A stretch of DNA of 64,000 nt from Sagittula stellata E-37 (GTDB lineage: Bacteria; Pseudomonadota; Alphaproteobacteria; Rhodobacterales; Rhodobacteraceae): contig NZ_CP155729.1 in the NCBI RefSeq assembly GCF_039724765.1, forward strand, positions 1,054,001 to 1,118,000. Reading direction: 5' to 3'. The position numbers and the translations under genes are program-made. How positions within the stretch are numbered: position 1 is the stretch's first letter; each line of letters starts with the position of its first letter. Positions 17,114-29,478 of the stretch are shown one piece after another. The notes under the pieces are model-generated. The model did no database searches and was not told where the DNA came from. It worked only from the letters and a program-made list of their open reading frames with translations.

Positions 17114-17713
17114 TCAGGTCTTGTCGGAGAGGTCGGAAAGCCCGTCGCGCAGGATGGCGATTTCGTCGGCCACGGGGCCGGAGGGGCAGGCGGCGCTTTC
17201 GGACCACGCGCTGAACCGGGCGAGAAGCGGCAGGAAGGTCGCGATCTCGTCGCGGGTCCAGTCCTGCAGGTAGCTGCCCAGCACGAGGAACTTGTAGTTG
17301 CGCACGGCATCGACGATTCGCACGCCATGGTCTGTCAGTTCCAGCACGGTGCGGCGGGCGTCGGCCTGGCTGACGGCGCGTTTCAGCATGCCGCGCCCGA
17401 TCAGGTCCGAGGTCATCCGGCTGGCGCGCGACGGGTCGATGTTGAGCCGCTGGGCGACGGTGGAGACCATCGTCTCGGACCGGTCCTCGTCGCCGAATTC
17501 GTTGGCGGGCGCCGAGACGGCCATCAGCACGTCGAGCTGCGCGAGGTCGATGGGCAGGCCCAGTTCGTCGAGCGCCCGGTAGCCCAGTTCGCGCTTGAAG
17601 ACCCGGCGGCGCCAGACCTGCAGGACGGCATCAATGTCCAGCGCGGCCTGAGTGTGGTCGGCGTCGACGCCGGCGCGGGCCAGCTTCTGCTTGAGGATCT
17701 CGTCTCGGTTCAT
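17114..17713 (-). CDS. MarR-family transcriptional regulator
   Basis: A 199-residue MarR-type winged helix-turn-helix protein. The DNA-binding part includes STVAQRLNIDPSRASRMTSD, and the wing is around RAVSQADARRTVLELT. The N-terminal extension (about 60 residues) and a C-terminal helix make it longer than typical MarR. The ATG at MNRDEIL is chosen; an in-frame upstream ATG would add an unconserved segment lying in the divergent promoter. Divergently transcribed from a DHA2 exporter, so it probably represses that exporter and itself. Confidence 0.88.
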   Translation of the reverse strand: MNRDEILKQKLARAGVDADHTQAALDIDAVLQVWRRRVFKRELGYRALDELGLPIDLAQLDVLMAVSAPANEFGDEDRSETMVSTVAQRLNIDPSRASRMTSDLIGRGMLKRAVSQADARRTVLELTDHGVRIVDAVRNYKFLVLGSYLQDWTRDEIATFLPLLARFSAWSESAACPSGPVADEIAILRDGLSDLSDKT

Positions 17714-17787
17714 GGGCTCCACATAGCATGTGCGTTTTTGCTTGTCCCGACGAAATGCATGACGTTGACATGTATCTGCAATCGGCA

Positions 17788-17806
17788 CATATTGATATTC
17801 AAATCC
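17788..17806. promoter_or_regulatory. Candidate MarR operator in divergent promoter
   Basis: TTGATATTCAA (17792-17802, arms TTGA/TCAA) inside the AT-richer patch acatattgatattcaaatc is a near-palindrome of MarR-box style. It lies midway between the divergent MarR and MFS start codons, where one bound dimer could control both. Confidence 0.45.
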
Positions 17807-17889
17807 AGACCGCCCGTACTTGTCCCGTTCCGCCTTCACGGAGCGGGGCACCGGGCGGTTTCAGCGTTGATATCGTGGGAAGCCGTGAA

Positions 17890-19398
17890 ATGTCACTTAC
17901 CGAAACATCTGCCCATTACGAGGAGGCGCCCGAAAATGTCGCGGTGCGGCTCGTTCTGGGCGCCGTGGCGGCGACGCTTCTGTTCGCCTCGCTGGGGCAG
18001 ACCATCGTCTCGACCGCCTTGCCGATCATGGTCGCCGATCTTGGCGGCATGGACCACCTGACGTGGGTCATAACCGCCTATCTGCTGGCGTCGACCATCG
18101 CCGCGCCGCTGGCGGGCAAGCTGGGCGACATGTACGGGCGCAAGCTGGTGTTGCAGTCCGGGATCATCGTCTTCACCGTCGGCGCCGTGATCTGCGGCGT
18201 GGCGATGAACATGGGCATGGTCATCGGCGGGCGCGCCGTGCAGGGGTTCGGTGCGGGCACCCTGATCGTCACCTCCATGGCGACGGTGGGCGACCTGCTG
18301 CCGCCGCGTCAGCGCGGTATGGCGCAGGGTCTGATGGGCGCGGCCTTTGGCGTATCGACGGTGATCGGGCCGCTTCTGGGCGGCTTCATCGTGCAGCACT
18401 GGTCTTGGCACTGGATCTTCTTCGTGAACCTGCCGGTCGGTCTGCTGGCCTTCGTTATCCTCGGCATGGCCCTGCCGCGCCGCGACGACCTGACGAAGCG
18501 CAAGGTCGACTATGTGGGCGCGGCGCTGCTGGCCTCGCTGCTGGCGGCCGTCGTGCTGTTGCCCAACGCGGCACAGACCGCGGGTGGCTGGGGCAGCCCC
18601 GCCGTGCTGGTGCTGATCACGTTTGGCGTGCTGACAACGGTGGGGTTTGTGGTGGCCGAGAACCGCGCCGATGAGCCGATCCTGCCGATGAGCCTGTTCC
18701 GCAACAACACCTTCGTGGTGGTGAACGCCGTGGGCTTCCTTGTCGGTACGGCCATGTTCGGCACGATCACCTTCCTGCCGCTGTTTCTTCAGGTGGTGAA
18801 GGGCGTATCGCCCACCGGGTCGGGCCTGTTCCTTGTGCCCATGATGGGCGGGCTGATCTTCGCCTCGACCATGGCGGGGCGCGTGATGTCGAAGACCGGG
18901 AAGTACAAGTTGATGCCGATGGCCTCGACCGGGCTGCTGGCGCTGGCGATGCTGGTGCTGACCACCATCGGCACGGACAGCCCGCTGTGGCTGATCGGCG
19001 GCGCGATGGTGCTGGTGGGGCTTGGCCTCGGACCGGTGTTTTCCGTCGGTGTCGCAGCGATCCAGAACGCGATCCCGAAGTCGCTGATGGGCGTGGGCAC
19101 GGCCTCGGCCAACATGTTCCGTCTGATCGGCGGCGCGCTGGGAACGGCTGCCTTCGGGGCGGTGTTCAGTGCGGGGCTTGCGCGCAACCTTGCGGGGCAG
19201 GTGCCGGGCGCCGGAGAAGGCGGCCTGCGGTCCATCGGGGCGGATATGGTGCAAAGCCTGTCGCCCGAGCTGCAGGCGCGTGTCATGGACGGCTTCAGCG
19301 CCGCGCTGCACCCGGTCTTCTGGATTGCGACGGCTGCGGCGGTCCTGGCCTGCGTGATGTCCATGCTGTTGAAGGAATTGCCGCTGGCGGGCGAATGA
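17890..19398 (+). CDS. DHA2-family MFS drug exporter
   Basis: A 502-residue major facilitator of the 14-TM DHA2 (EmrB/QacA-like) type, acting as a proton-coupled exporter in the inner membrane. Motif A is visible as GKLGDMYGRK, and motif C-like sequence is GAAFGVSTVIGPLLGGF after TM4. It contains many Gly/Ala-rich helices and a short cytosolic N-terminus (MSLTETSAHYEEAPENVAV). The start is set at that ATG, the last before TM1. It faces a MarR gene and ends at a strong intrinsic terminator. Substrate unknown. Confidence 0.9.
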   Translation: MSLTETSAHYEEAPENVAVRLVLGAVAATLLFASLGQTIVSTALPIMVADLGGMDHLTWVITAYLLASTIAAPLAGKLGDMYGRKLVLQSGIIVFTVGAVICGVAMNMGMVIGGRAVQGFGAGTLIVTSMATVGDLLPPRQRGMAQGLMGAAFGVSTVIGPLLGGFIVQHWSWHWIFFVNLPVGLLAFVILGMALPRRDDLTKRKVDYVGAALLASLLAAVVLLPNAAQTAGGWGSPAVLVLITFGVLTTVGFVVAENRADEPILPMSLFRNNTFVVVNAVGFLVGTAMFGTITFLPLFLQVVKGVSPTGSGLFLVPMMGGLIFASTMAGRVMSKTGKYKLMPMASTGLLALAMLVLTTIGTDSPLWLIGGAMVLVGLGLGPVFSVGVAAIQNAIPKSLMGVGTASANMFRLIGGALGTAAFGAVFSAGLARNLAGQVPGAGEGGLRSIGADMVQSLSPELQARVMDGFSAALHPVFWIATAAAVLACVMSMLLKELPLAGE

Positions 19399-19451
19399 GC
19401 CTGCCGCGGTCAAGGGTGTCTCCCCCGCCCGCGTCAGGTTTACGCGGGATT

Positions 19452-19488
19452 GCCGGTTCCCGAGTCCTCTCGGGGCCGGCCTTTTTTT
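19452..19488 (+). terminator. Rho-independent terminator after MFS gene
   Basis: GCCGG-TT-CCCGAG-TCCT-CTCGGG-G-CCGGC followed by CTTTTTTT: an 11-bp stem with a 4-nt loop and a seven-T run. It lies 54 bp after the exporter stop and is the clearest intrinsic terminator in the window. Confidence 0.92.
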
Positions 19489-19586
19489 CAGGTTTCATGC
19501 GGATGGCTGGCGGATGGCAGGGCGGCGCGACCGCGACCACGTTCGTCTGCATCGGGGCCGACGAGGGGCCAGCCGCGCCCTGGGGC

Positions 19587-20483
19587 TCAGGCCTTGAGGA
19601 AATCCGCGATGCGGGACACCGCTGTCTTCACGCTCAGGATCGAGTTGTGGCCGCCATGCGGGAAGACCGCGACCGTGGCGGTCGGTGTCAGGGACTCAAG
19701 CTTCTGCACGTCGCACACGGGTGCGGCCCAGTCGTCCCTTGCGTGGACCGCCAGCAGGTGCTCGGTCCGTTCGGCGGCGATGGGGTGCCAGGGCAACGAC
19801 AGGTGGAAGGGCGCGCCAAGTTCGCTGACCCGGTCGACAAAGAGGTCCAGGCAGCGCCCGGACAGGCCATATTGCTCACCGCCGTTGCGCACCAGCCGCA
19901 CGAGGTCGAGCGGCGTGGATACCAGCACGACGCGGTCGCAGTGCAGTCCGCCGTCGAGCGCAAACAGCGCGGCGTTGGAACTGACGCAATGCGCGACCAT
20001 CCCGTCGTAGGGGCCGTGTGCCTCCCAGGAGCGGTGGATCGCTTCGGTGATGTCGCGCATGGAACAGACGGTCTGCGCCTTGTGCATGTGACCGGGCAGC
20101 ACGGTGACGTCGACCGAAAGACCGGTCTTGTCCAGCGCCCGCAGCAGGCGGGTGAACTGGCGGTAATGGCCGTCGTGACCCGGCACCACCAGCACGCGGC
20201 GCGCGCCGGGGTGGTGGCTGTGGCGCATGATCGCCATGTCGTCGCCCACCGGCAGGATCTCGAACCGGTGGCGGCCCTTCTCGGCGAGTTCGTCGATGAA
20301 GCCGTGGCTCGAACTGAGATACCGTTCCGCCAGCACGTTCGCCGTGCGCACCGGCGCGATGGCCGCCGCCGTGACAAGTGCCAGACGTTTCAAACGCGCC
20401 TTCAACGTGTCGGGGGGGGCGGGATCGAATTCGGCCTCTTGTTGCGCAAGCGCTGCGCTGGAGAGTTCGGTGGCGTCGTTCAT
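19587..20483 (-). CDS. Alpha/beta hydrolase with Cys at the nucleophile position
   Basis: A 298-residue alpha/beta-hydrolase. The core strand is RRVLVVPGHDGHYRQFTRLL with the oxyanion-type HG-like loop. The nucleophile elbow, normally G-x-S-x-G, reads VAHCVSSNA: Cys sits where Ser is expected and Gly is lost. Later motifs are VHARDDWAAP (acid) and FPHGGHNSIL (His). It could use Cys, as dienelactone hydrolases do, or the following Ser, or be non-catalytic. The N-terminus (about 60 residues) is a helical extension with a hydrophobic patch. Monocistronic and divergent from dnaE. Confidence 0.75.
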   Translation of the reverse strand: MNDATELSSAALAQQEAEFDPAPPDTLKARLKRLALVTAAAIAPVRTANVLAERYLSSSHGFIDELAEKGRHRFEILPVGDDMAIMRHSHHPGARRVLVVPGHDGHYRQFTRLLRALDKTGLSVDVTVLPGHMHKAQTVCSMRDITEAIHRSWEAHGPYDGMVAHCVSSNAALFALDGGLHCDRVVLVSTPLDLVRLVRNGGEQYGLSGRCLDLFVDRVSELGAPFHLSLPWHPIAAERTEHLLAVHARDDWAAPVCDVQKLESLTPTATVAVFPHGGHNSILSVKTAVSRIADFLKA

Positions 20484-20529
20484 GGCTAAGAAACGCTGGG
20501 CTTTCTGGGCTTACGGGACCTACGGGCGA

Positions 20530-20677
20530 TGTACACGAAACTCAAACTGCCGCCCAATAAAGGCATGAGTGGGGCCGCATTGTTGGTTATTTGCGGGCAG
20601 CGGTACTAAAACGGCACGACTGTGCATGGTAGTCCAGTGCTATGTCGTGGGGAAGTGTGGACACTGTTTCGTGTACA
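20530..20677. promoter_or_regulatory. 12-bp inverted repeat in the hydrolase-dnaE divergent promoter
   Basis: TGTACACGAAAC at 20530-20541 is repeated as its exact reverse complement, GTTTCGTGTACA, at 20666-20677, 124 bp apart. Each contains the palindromic core TGTACA. The two sites lie near the two divergent start codons (20483 and 20753), so they may be paired operators of an unknown regulator. Confidence 0.5.
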
Positions 20678-20752
20678 CGCAATGCACGATTCTGCCCGAT
20701 TGCGCATCGGGAGGTGTTCCAGCCGGCCGGAGAAACGCGGTAGGTTGCGGCC

Positions 20753-24253
<3,501 letters not shown>

Positions 24254-24307
24254 GTCGCCTCTTTCCACCGGGAATGGTGCCTGCCTGACGGGGTCTGCGC
24301 CGGTCCC

Positions 24308-24336
24308 GGAAACCGCCACGGAATGGGGCGGTTTCC
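24308..24336 (+). terminator. Hairpin downstream of dnaE
   Basis: Perfect 10-bp stem GGAAACCGCC/GGCGGTTTCC with a 9-nt loop, 54 bp after the dnaE stop. It has no U-run, as is common for terminator-like hairpins in this window. Confidence 0.5.
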
Positions 24337-24419
24337 CGCCGGGCGGCCCGTCTATCCCATGGAACAGTGGACCTTTCCTGCGGCGCCGTTGTACGAGAGG
24401 CGAAACCGCCGGGGGCGAA

Positions 24420-25433
24420 ATGCGCAAAGTTATCATCGGAATGACACTGGTCCTGCTGGCCTCGGGCTGCGGCGATCCCCTGCGGGACGTGCCGCGCCTG
24501 GCCGATGTGCCGGTGGAGGCCGAGGCGGGGCAGGCCGATGTGCTGGCCACCAGTGCCGATACCGAAACGCTGCCCGCCGCTCCGGCGTCCGACACCGCCC
24601 CGAAACGCGGCCTTCTGGGTTTCCTGAAGGGCAAGGCCGACGCTGCGCGGACCCCGGCGGCGGATGCCGCTCAGGCCCCGGTGGGCGATGCCGCTCAGGC
24701 CACGGCGGCGGTGGCCGCCGAGGACGGTGCTGTCACCGACGAGGCCGTGACCGTCGATCTGGCCGACGTGGGCTCTTCCCCTGACGACGCGGAGGTGGTC
24801 GTCGTAGAGGCGGAGGAGCAGCCGCGGCGCAGGGGTCTCTTCGGGCTTGGCGGCGGGGGCGGCAACGACGTCCAGCTTGCTGCGGCCACCACCTCTGGCG
24901 CGCCGCGCGTCAACCGCCGTGCCGCGCCGCGTCCCGGTGCGCCCGACGCGCGCGAGATCGCATTTGGCACCACCTTGCCCTACGGCCAGATCGCCCGGGT
25001 CTGCGGCGTGCCCGGTGCAAAGCTGGGACCGGTCACCCAGACCTGGCCCGAACGTGGACGCGGATACGAGCTGCACGACAGCGCCCCCGGCTCGACCGGC
25101 GCGCACACCTTCTACATGACCGGTTTCAAGGACGGCTGCGCGCGGCAGTTCACCGCCGCGCTGGTGATCTTCGGCTCCCCGGAAAGCTGGGAGCAGATCC
25201 ACTACGGCCCGGCGGGCGAGTCCCTGCCGGTGCTGGCGACGGACAAGGCCTACGAGGGCGTGAAGTCCAAGGTCTGCCGCGTCGGCAAGGGCAAACCCTG
25301 CGGCTCGCGGATGCGGGCGCTGGAGAAGGACACGGTCTTCGTCTCGGTCTACGAACGGTTCGAGGACAACACTCGCTGGAAGAACATCCTGCTGCACGAC
25401 GGCGAAGTGGTTGCCATGGACATGAAGAACTGA
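24420..25433 (+). CDS. Lipoprotein of unknown function with C-terminal Cys-rich domain
   Basis: A 337-residue predicted lipoprotein: signal peptide MRKVIIGMTLVLLASGC with lipobox LASGC (Cys17). A long, low-complexity Ala/Asp/Pro/Gly region follows (to about residue 170), including two similar tracts around ADAAQAP and GDAAQAT and a basic RRRGLFGLGGGGGND turn that echoes KRGLLGFLKGKAD. The folded C-terminal half (about 180-337) starts AFGTTLPYGQIARVCGVPG and has four spaced Cys (CGVPG, GCARQF, KVCRVG, PCGSR). The layout suggests an outer-membrane-anchored domain on a flexible stalk. Similar proteins occur in Rhodobacterales; function unknown. Confidence 0.75.
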   Translation: MRKVIIGMTLVLLASGCGDPLRDVPRLADVPVEAEAGQADVLATSADTETLPAAPASDTAPKRGLLGFLKGKADAARTPAADAAQAPVGDAAQATAAVAAEDGAVTDEAVTVDLADVGSSPDDAEVVVVEAEEQPRRRGLFGLGGGGGNDVQLAAATTSGAPRVNRRAAPRPGAPDAREIAFGTTLPYGQIARVCGVPGAKLGPVTQTWPERGRGYELHDSAPGSTGAHTFYMTGFKDGCARQFTAALVIFGSPESWEQIHYGPAGESLPVLATDKAYEGVKSKVCRVGKGKPCGSRMRALEKDTVFVSVYERFEDNTRWKNILLHDGEVVAMDMKN

Positions 25434-25560
25434 GCTACGGGGCCTTGCAGGTTCGCGCCGGATACATCGCGGGCCGCGGTGCACAGCGACGGGAAGGCCG
25501 GTGCACAGGCCAGCCGGTTGCGGTTCACATTTCAGCTTGAGGCCACGCGCGTGTTGCGCC

Positions 25561-25782
25561 CGGCATGGCATGGGTTTGGGCAGGCGGGGCTTTCGGCAAC
25601 GGCGTGCCTGGCATGGCACGGGTGTGGGCGCTGAGGTTTTCGGGGGAAACCTCGCCTGCCGACTGGCCGCGAAAGGCGGGACTTTCGGGAACGGCGTGCC
25701 TGCCATGGCATGGGTGTGGGCGCTGAGGCTTCCGGGTGAAACCTCGCCTGCCCACCGACCGCGAAAGGCGGGGCTTTCGCGG
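25561..25782. repeat. Tandem ~92-bp hairpin-bearing intergenic repeats
   Basis: Two and a half copies of one unit. A partial copy spans 25561-25608, a full copy 25609-25700 (92 bp) and a third 25701-25782. Shared blocks are GGCATGGCAYGGGTKTGGGC, GGTGAAACCTCGCCTGCC-like sequence, CGCGAAAGGCGGGRCTTTCG and GGCGTGCC. The last copy ends in a perfect hairpin CCGCGAAAG-GCGGGG-CTTTCGCGG next to the slyX stop. Together with flanking sequence this fills the 350-bp gap between the lipoprotein gene and slyX; no gene is seen. Confidence 0.75.
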
Positions 25783-25783
25783 T

Positions 25784-25990
25784 CTAGTAATGCGGGGGTT
25801 TTTCGTCTCCGAGGAAAATGCTGCCGGAGGTGTCCGTGTCCCGCTGGGCCTCGCGGCGAAGCAGGATCTCCACCCGTCGCGAAACGTCGCGCAATTCACG
25901 GTCCTGTCGGGCCACCACGTCGGACAGGTCGTCGACCGTCCTGAGAAGGTGGGCCATCTGCTCTTCGAGGCGGCTCATGTCATCCGTCAT
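25784..25990 (-). CDS. slyX: SlyX-family protein
   Basis: A 68-residue SlyX homologue. It is an almost continuous coiled coil: [20 protein letters not shown] then [20 protein letters not shown]. It ends in the family's C-terminal motif EKPPHY. SlyX function is unknown; it is a small cytosolic coiled-coil protein. Divergent from hisS, with its 3' end abutting the hairpin repeats. Confidence 0.85.
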   Translation of the reverse strand: MTDDMSRLEEQMAHLLRTVDDLSDVVARQDRELRDVSRRVEILLRREAQRDTDTSGSIFLGDEKPPHY

Positions 25991-26131
25991 GTCTCGTTCC
26001 TCCTTCAATTGGCAGAGAGCCCATGGATATTTGCATGCGCCCGTCTCCGCAAGGGCACCCTTGCTTGCCCACGCGCCGCCTTCCCGATAGAGGGTGCGCG
26101 ACAATGCAGCAGTGTAACCGGGACCGGTGCC

Positions 26132-27634
26132 ATGGCCAAAGTGAAGAAAGCCCCCCGCCCCAAGGCGCAGACGCCGAAGGGGTTCCGCGACTATTTCGGA
26201 CACGAGGTGCGCGAGCGCACCGAGATGCTGTCGAAGATCGCCGGGGTGTACCATCGGTACGGCTTCGAGGCGCTGGAATCCTCGGCGGTGGAGACGGTCG
26301 AGGCGCTTGGCAAGTTCCTGCCCGATGTGGACCGCCCGAACGAGGGGGTCTTTGCCTGGCAGGACGAGGACGACACCTGGATGGCGCTGCGCTACGACCT
26401 GACGGCGCCGCTGGCCCGGGTCTATGCCGAGCATCGCAACGACCTGCCGCTGCCTTACCGGCGGTTCGCGATGGGGCCGGTCTGGCGCAACGAGAAGCCG
26501 GGGCCGGGGCGCTATCGCCAGTTCTACCAGTGCGACGCGGACACCGTGGGCGCGCCTTCGGTCGCGGCGGACGCGGAGATCTGCGCGATGCTGGCGGATA
26601 CGCTGGAAGAGGTGGGCATACCGCGCGGCGACTACCTGATCCGGGTGAACAACCGGAAGGTTCTGAACGGTGTGCTTCAGGCGATGGGCGTCACCGAAGA
26701 GGGGCAGGCAGCGAACGTCCTGCGGACCATCGACAAGTTCGACAAGGTCGGCGAGTCCGGTGTGCGCGAGCTGCTGGGCAAAGGGCGGCTGGATGCCTCC
26801 GGCGCCTATATCGATGGCGTGGGCCTTGCGCCGGAGCAGGCGGAGCCGGTGCTGGCTTTCCTGACCTCCAAGGGTGCGACCAACGACGAGACGCTCGCCA
26901 ATCTGCGCAACGCGGTGGGCGAGGCCCCGGTCGGTGCGGAAGGCGTGGATGAGTTGGCGGAGATCGCCGACCTGCTGGCCGCCCAAGGCTACGGTCCCGA
27001 CCGCATCGTCATCGACCCGTCGGTGGTGCGGGGTCTGGGCTACTACACCGGGCCGGTGTTCGAGGCGGAGCTGACCTTTGAAATCCTCGACGAGAAGGGC
27101 CGCAAGCGGCAGTTCGGCTCGGTCGCCGGGGGTGGCCGCTATGACGACCTCGTGAAGCGGTTCACCGGGCAGGTGGTTCCGGCGACAGGTGTCTCCATCG
27201 GGGTGGACCGGCTCTTGGCCGCGCTGCGCGAGAAGGGTCGCATCGTCGGGTCGGAGACCGGGCCGGTTGTCGTCACCGTGATGGACCGTGACCGCATGGC
27301 CGATTACCAGGCGATGGTGGCGGAGCTGCGGCAGGCCGACATTGATCCGAAGGATCCCAGCAAGGGCAAGATCCGGGCGGAGGTCTACCTCGGCAACCCG
27401 AAGAACTTCGGCAACCAGCTCAAGTACGCGGACAAGCGCAACTCTCCGGTGGCGATCATCGAAGGCGGTGACGAGAAGGCGCGCGGCGTGGTGCAGATCA
27501 AGGACCTGATCCTTGGCGCGAAGATCGCCGAGAATGCCAGCCTTGAGGAGTGGAAGGAACGGCCTTCGCAGTACGAGGTGGCCCGTGGCGACCTGGTGGC
27601 CAAGGTGCGCGAGATCCTGGAGGGCCAGACGTGA
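26132..27634 (+). CDS. hisS: Histidyl-tRNA synthetase
   Basis: Class II aminoacyl-tRNA synthetase of 500 residues, charging tRNA-His. Motif 1 is near the N-terminus ([18 protein letters not shown]), motif 2 is [20 protein letters not shown] with the catalytic Arg, the HisA-type region is [11 protein letters not shown], and motif 3 is [15 protein letters not shown]-terminal anticodon-binding domain follows. The start ATG is the one just before [11 protein letters not shown]; longer in-frame extensions run through non-coding repeat DNA. The stop overlaps the GTG of hisZ. Confidence 0.97.
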   Translation: MAKVKKAPRPKAQTPKGFRDYFGHEVRERTEMLSKIAGVYHRYGFEALESSAVETVEALGKFLPDVDRPNEGVFAWQDEDDTWMALRYDLTAPLARVYAEHRNDLPLPYRRFAMGPVWRNEKPGPGRYRQFYQCDADTVGAPSVAADAEICAMLADTLEEVGIPRGDYLIRVNNRKVLNGVLQAMGVTEEGQAANVLRTIDKFDKVGESGVRELLGKGRLDASGAYIDGVGLAPEQAEPVLAFLTSKGATNDETLANLRNAVGEAPVGAEGVDELAEIADLLAAQGYGPDRIVIDPSVVRGLGYYTGPVFEAELTFEILDEKGRKRQFGSVAGGGRYDDLVKRFTGQVVPATGVSIGVDRLLAALREKGRIVGSETGPVVVTVMDRDRMADYQAMVAELRQADIDPKDPSKGKIRAEVYLGNPKNFGNQLKYADKRNSPVAIIEGGDEKARGVVQIKDLILGAKIAENASLEEWKERPSQYEVARGDLVAKVREILEGQT

Positions 27635-28725
27635 CGTTGCAGGCTAACAGGGCGAAGGCATTCGCGTTGCGCGACCGGTTCGAGGCGGCGGGCGCCGTCC
27701 CGGTCGACTGCGCCGTGCTGCAACCGGCGGAGGTGCTGCTCGACCTCTACGGCGAGGATGTGCGCACGCGCGCCTTCGTGACCGTCGATCCGGTCCGGGG
27801 TGAGGTCATGCTGCGCCCGGACTTCACCGTGCCGGTGGTGCAGATGCACATGGCCGAAGGGGCGGAGCCGGCGCGCTACACCTACGCGGGCGAGGTCTTT
27901 CGCCGGCAGGAGGACCATCCGGAGCGCGCACCGGAGTATTTTCAGGTGGGCTACGAGGTCTTCGACCGGGCGGACCCGGCGGCGGCGGATGCCGAAGTCT
28001 TTGCCACCTTCGCCGAGGCGCTGGCGCCCTACGCGCTGCGCCCGGTGGTGGGCGACATCGGTATCCTGACTGCGGCGGTCTGGGGGCTGAACACCACGGA
28101 ACAGCGCCGCGTGGCCCTGATGCGGCACATCTGGCGGCCACGTCGCTTCCGGGCGCTGCTGGACCGTTACGCGGGCCGGGTGCCGGTGCCCGCGTCGCGC
28201 ACGGCCCTTCTGGCAGCGGACGACCCGATGGCCGGGGCGGGTCCGATGATCGGCCTGCGTTCTGAAGAAGAGATCCGCGAACGGATAGAGGTGCTGCGCG
28301 CCGATGCCGCCGAGCCGCCGCTGGCGGACGAGCAGGTGGCCCTGATCGAGACGCTGCTGAAGGTGTCCGAGGACTGCCCGCACGCGCTGGAGCACCTGCG
28401 CGACATCGCTGTGGACATGCCCGCCATCGGTGCGGCGGTCGACCGCTTCGGCGCGCGCTGCGACGCCATGGCGGCACGCGGCGTAGACGTGACGCACCTG
28501 TCCTTCGAAGCGAGCTATGGCCGCACCTCGATGGAGTATTACGACGGTTTCGTCTTCGGGTTCCTTTGCGCGCAGCGGCCGGACTGGCCGGCGGTGGCGA
28601 CCGGGGGGCGTTACGACGCGCTCACACGGCAGCTTGGCCAGGGGCGCGAGATTCCGGCGGTGGGCGGTGTGATCCGCACCGGCCTGCTGGTCGACCTGGA
28701 GCGGATGCGGGAGGCGGGTCAATGA
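27631..28725 (+). CDS. hisZ: ATP phosphoribosyltransferase regulatory subunit
   Basis: A 364-residue HisZ, a HisS paralogue lacking aminoacylation that binds short-form HisG and confers histidine feedback inhibition. It shows [36 protein letters not shown] and the class II-like [16 protein letters not shown]. The GTG start overlaps the hisS stop (GTGA) and is followed at once by homologous sequence ([17 protein letters not shown]); the stop overlaps the hisG ATG. The hisS-hisZ-hisG order ties His-tRNA charging to control of the first histidine-synthesis step. Confidence 0.95.
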   Translation: MTLQANRAKAFALRDRFEAAGAVPVDCAVLQPAEVLLDLYGEDVRTRAFVTVDPVRGEVMLRPDFTVPVVQMHMAEGAEPARYTYAGEVFRRQEDHPERAPEYFQVGYEVFDRADPAAADAEVFATFAEALAPYALRPVVGDIGILTAAVWGLNTTEQRRVALMRHIWRPRRFRALLDRYAGRVPVPASRTALLAADDPMAGAGPMIGLRSEEEIRERIEVLRADAAEPPLADEQVALIETLLKVSEDCPHALEHLRDIAVDMPAIGAAVDRFGARCDAMAARGVDVTHLSFEASYGRTSMEYYDGFVFGFLCAQRPDWPAVATGGRYDALTRQLGQGREIPAVGGVIRTGLLVDLERMREAGQ

Positions 28726-29420
28726 CGATCAAGCTGGGCGTGCCCTCCAAGGGGCGGCTGATGGAGAAGACCTTCGACTGGTTCGGTGCGCGCGGCGTGA
28801 TGCTGTCGCGGACCGGGTCGGAACGGGAGTATTCCGGCGCGGTCGAGGGGGTCGACGGCATCGAACTGGTGCTGCTGTCGGCCGGAGAGATCCCCCGCGA
28901 GCTGGCGGCGGGGCGGGTGCACCTTGGCGTGACGGGCACCGACCTCGTGCAGGAGAAGCTGGTGCAATGGGACCAGAAGGTCGCGCCGCTGGCGGAGCTG
29001 GGGTTCGGTCATGCGGACCTGATCGTCGCGGTGCCGCAGGCCTGGGTCGACGTCGATACGCTCGACGACCTCGATGGGGCGGCGGCGGCCTTCCGCGCGC
29101 GGCACGGCTTCCGGATGCGGATCGCGACAAAGTACCACCGGCTGGTCCGTGGTTACCTGCACATGGGCGGGGTCGCGGATTACCAGCTTGTCGACAGCCA
29201 GGGCGCGACCGAGGGCACGGTGAAAAACATGACGGCTGAGGCGGTGGCGGACATCACCTCCACCGGCGAGACGTTGCGCGCCAACCAGCTCAAGATCCTG
29301 GGCGATGAGCCGGTGCTGCGGTCGCAGGCGACTCTTTACCGGTCGCGGTTGGCCGACCTGTCCGATAGCCAACGCAGCGCTCTCCGCGCGCTGTGCGATC
29401 GTCTGGGCGCCGAGGGATAA
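28722..29420 (+). CDS. hisG: ATP phosphoribosyltransferase catalytic subunit (short form)
   Basis: A 232-residue short-form HisG that condenses ATP with PRPP in the first step of histidine biosynthesis. Key segments are KLGVPSKGRLMEKT, HLGVTGTDLVQE and RIATKYHRLVRGYL, with the PRPP-loop region VDSQGATEGTVKNM. It lacks the C-terminal regulatory domain of long HisG, so it needs HisZ. The ATG overlaps the hisZ stop (ATGA). Confidence 0.97.
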   Translation: MTIKLGVPSKGRLMEKTFDWFGARGVMLSRTGSEREYSGAVEGVDGIELVLLSAGEIPRELAAGRVHLGVTGTDLVQEKLVQWDQKVAPLAELGFGHADLIVAVPQAWVDVDTLDDLDGAAAAFRARHGFRMRIATKYHRLVRGYLHMGGVADYQLVDSQGATEGTVKNMTAEAVADITSTGETLRANQLKILGDEPVLRSQATLYRSRLADLSDSQRSALRALCDRLGAEG

Positions 29421-29439
29421 AAGCGCCCGGCACCTGACG

Positions 29440-29468
29440 GGGCAGGGCGGCGCAAAGCCCCGCCCTAC
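29440..29468. repeat. Palindromic intergenic repeat (inverted copy)
   Basis: GGGCAGGGCGG-CGCAAAG-CCCCGCCCTAC forms an AGGGCGG/CCGCCCT hairpin between the convergent hisG and yghU ends. It carries the GCCCCGCCCTAC block that is the reverse complement of the repeat near position 1019. It may also serve as a bidirectional terminator. Confidence 0.5.
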
Positions 29469-29478
29469 AGGAGGCCGG

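Noticed and set aside
17728..17889. Longer N-terminus for the MFS exporter starting at 17728
   Set aside because: It would run through the divergent promoter and the candidate MarR site; the family N-terminus matches the ATG at 17890.
25561..25782. CRISPR array
   Set aside because: The repeats are long, contiguous and without unique spacers, and no cas genes are nearby.
25525..25899. Minus-strand frame through the tandem repeats
   Set aside because: It encodes only repeat-derived His/Pro/Arg-rich peptide and overlaps slyX in another frame.
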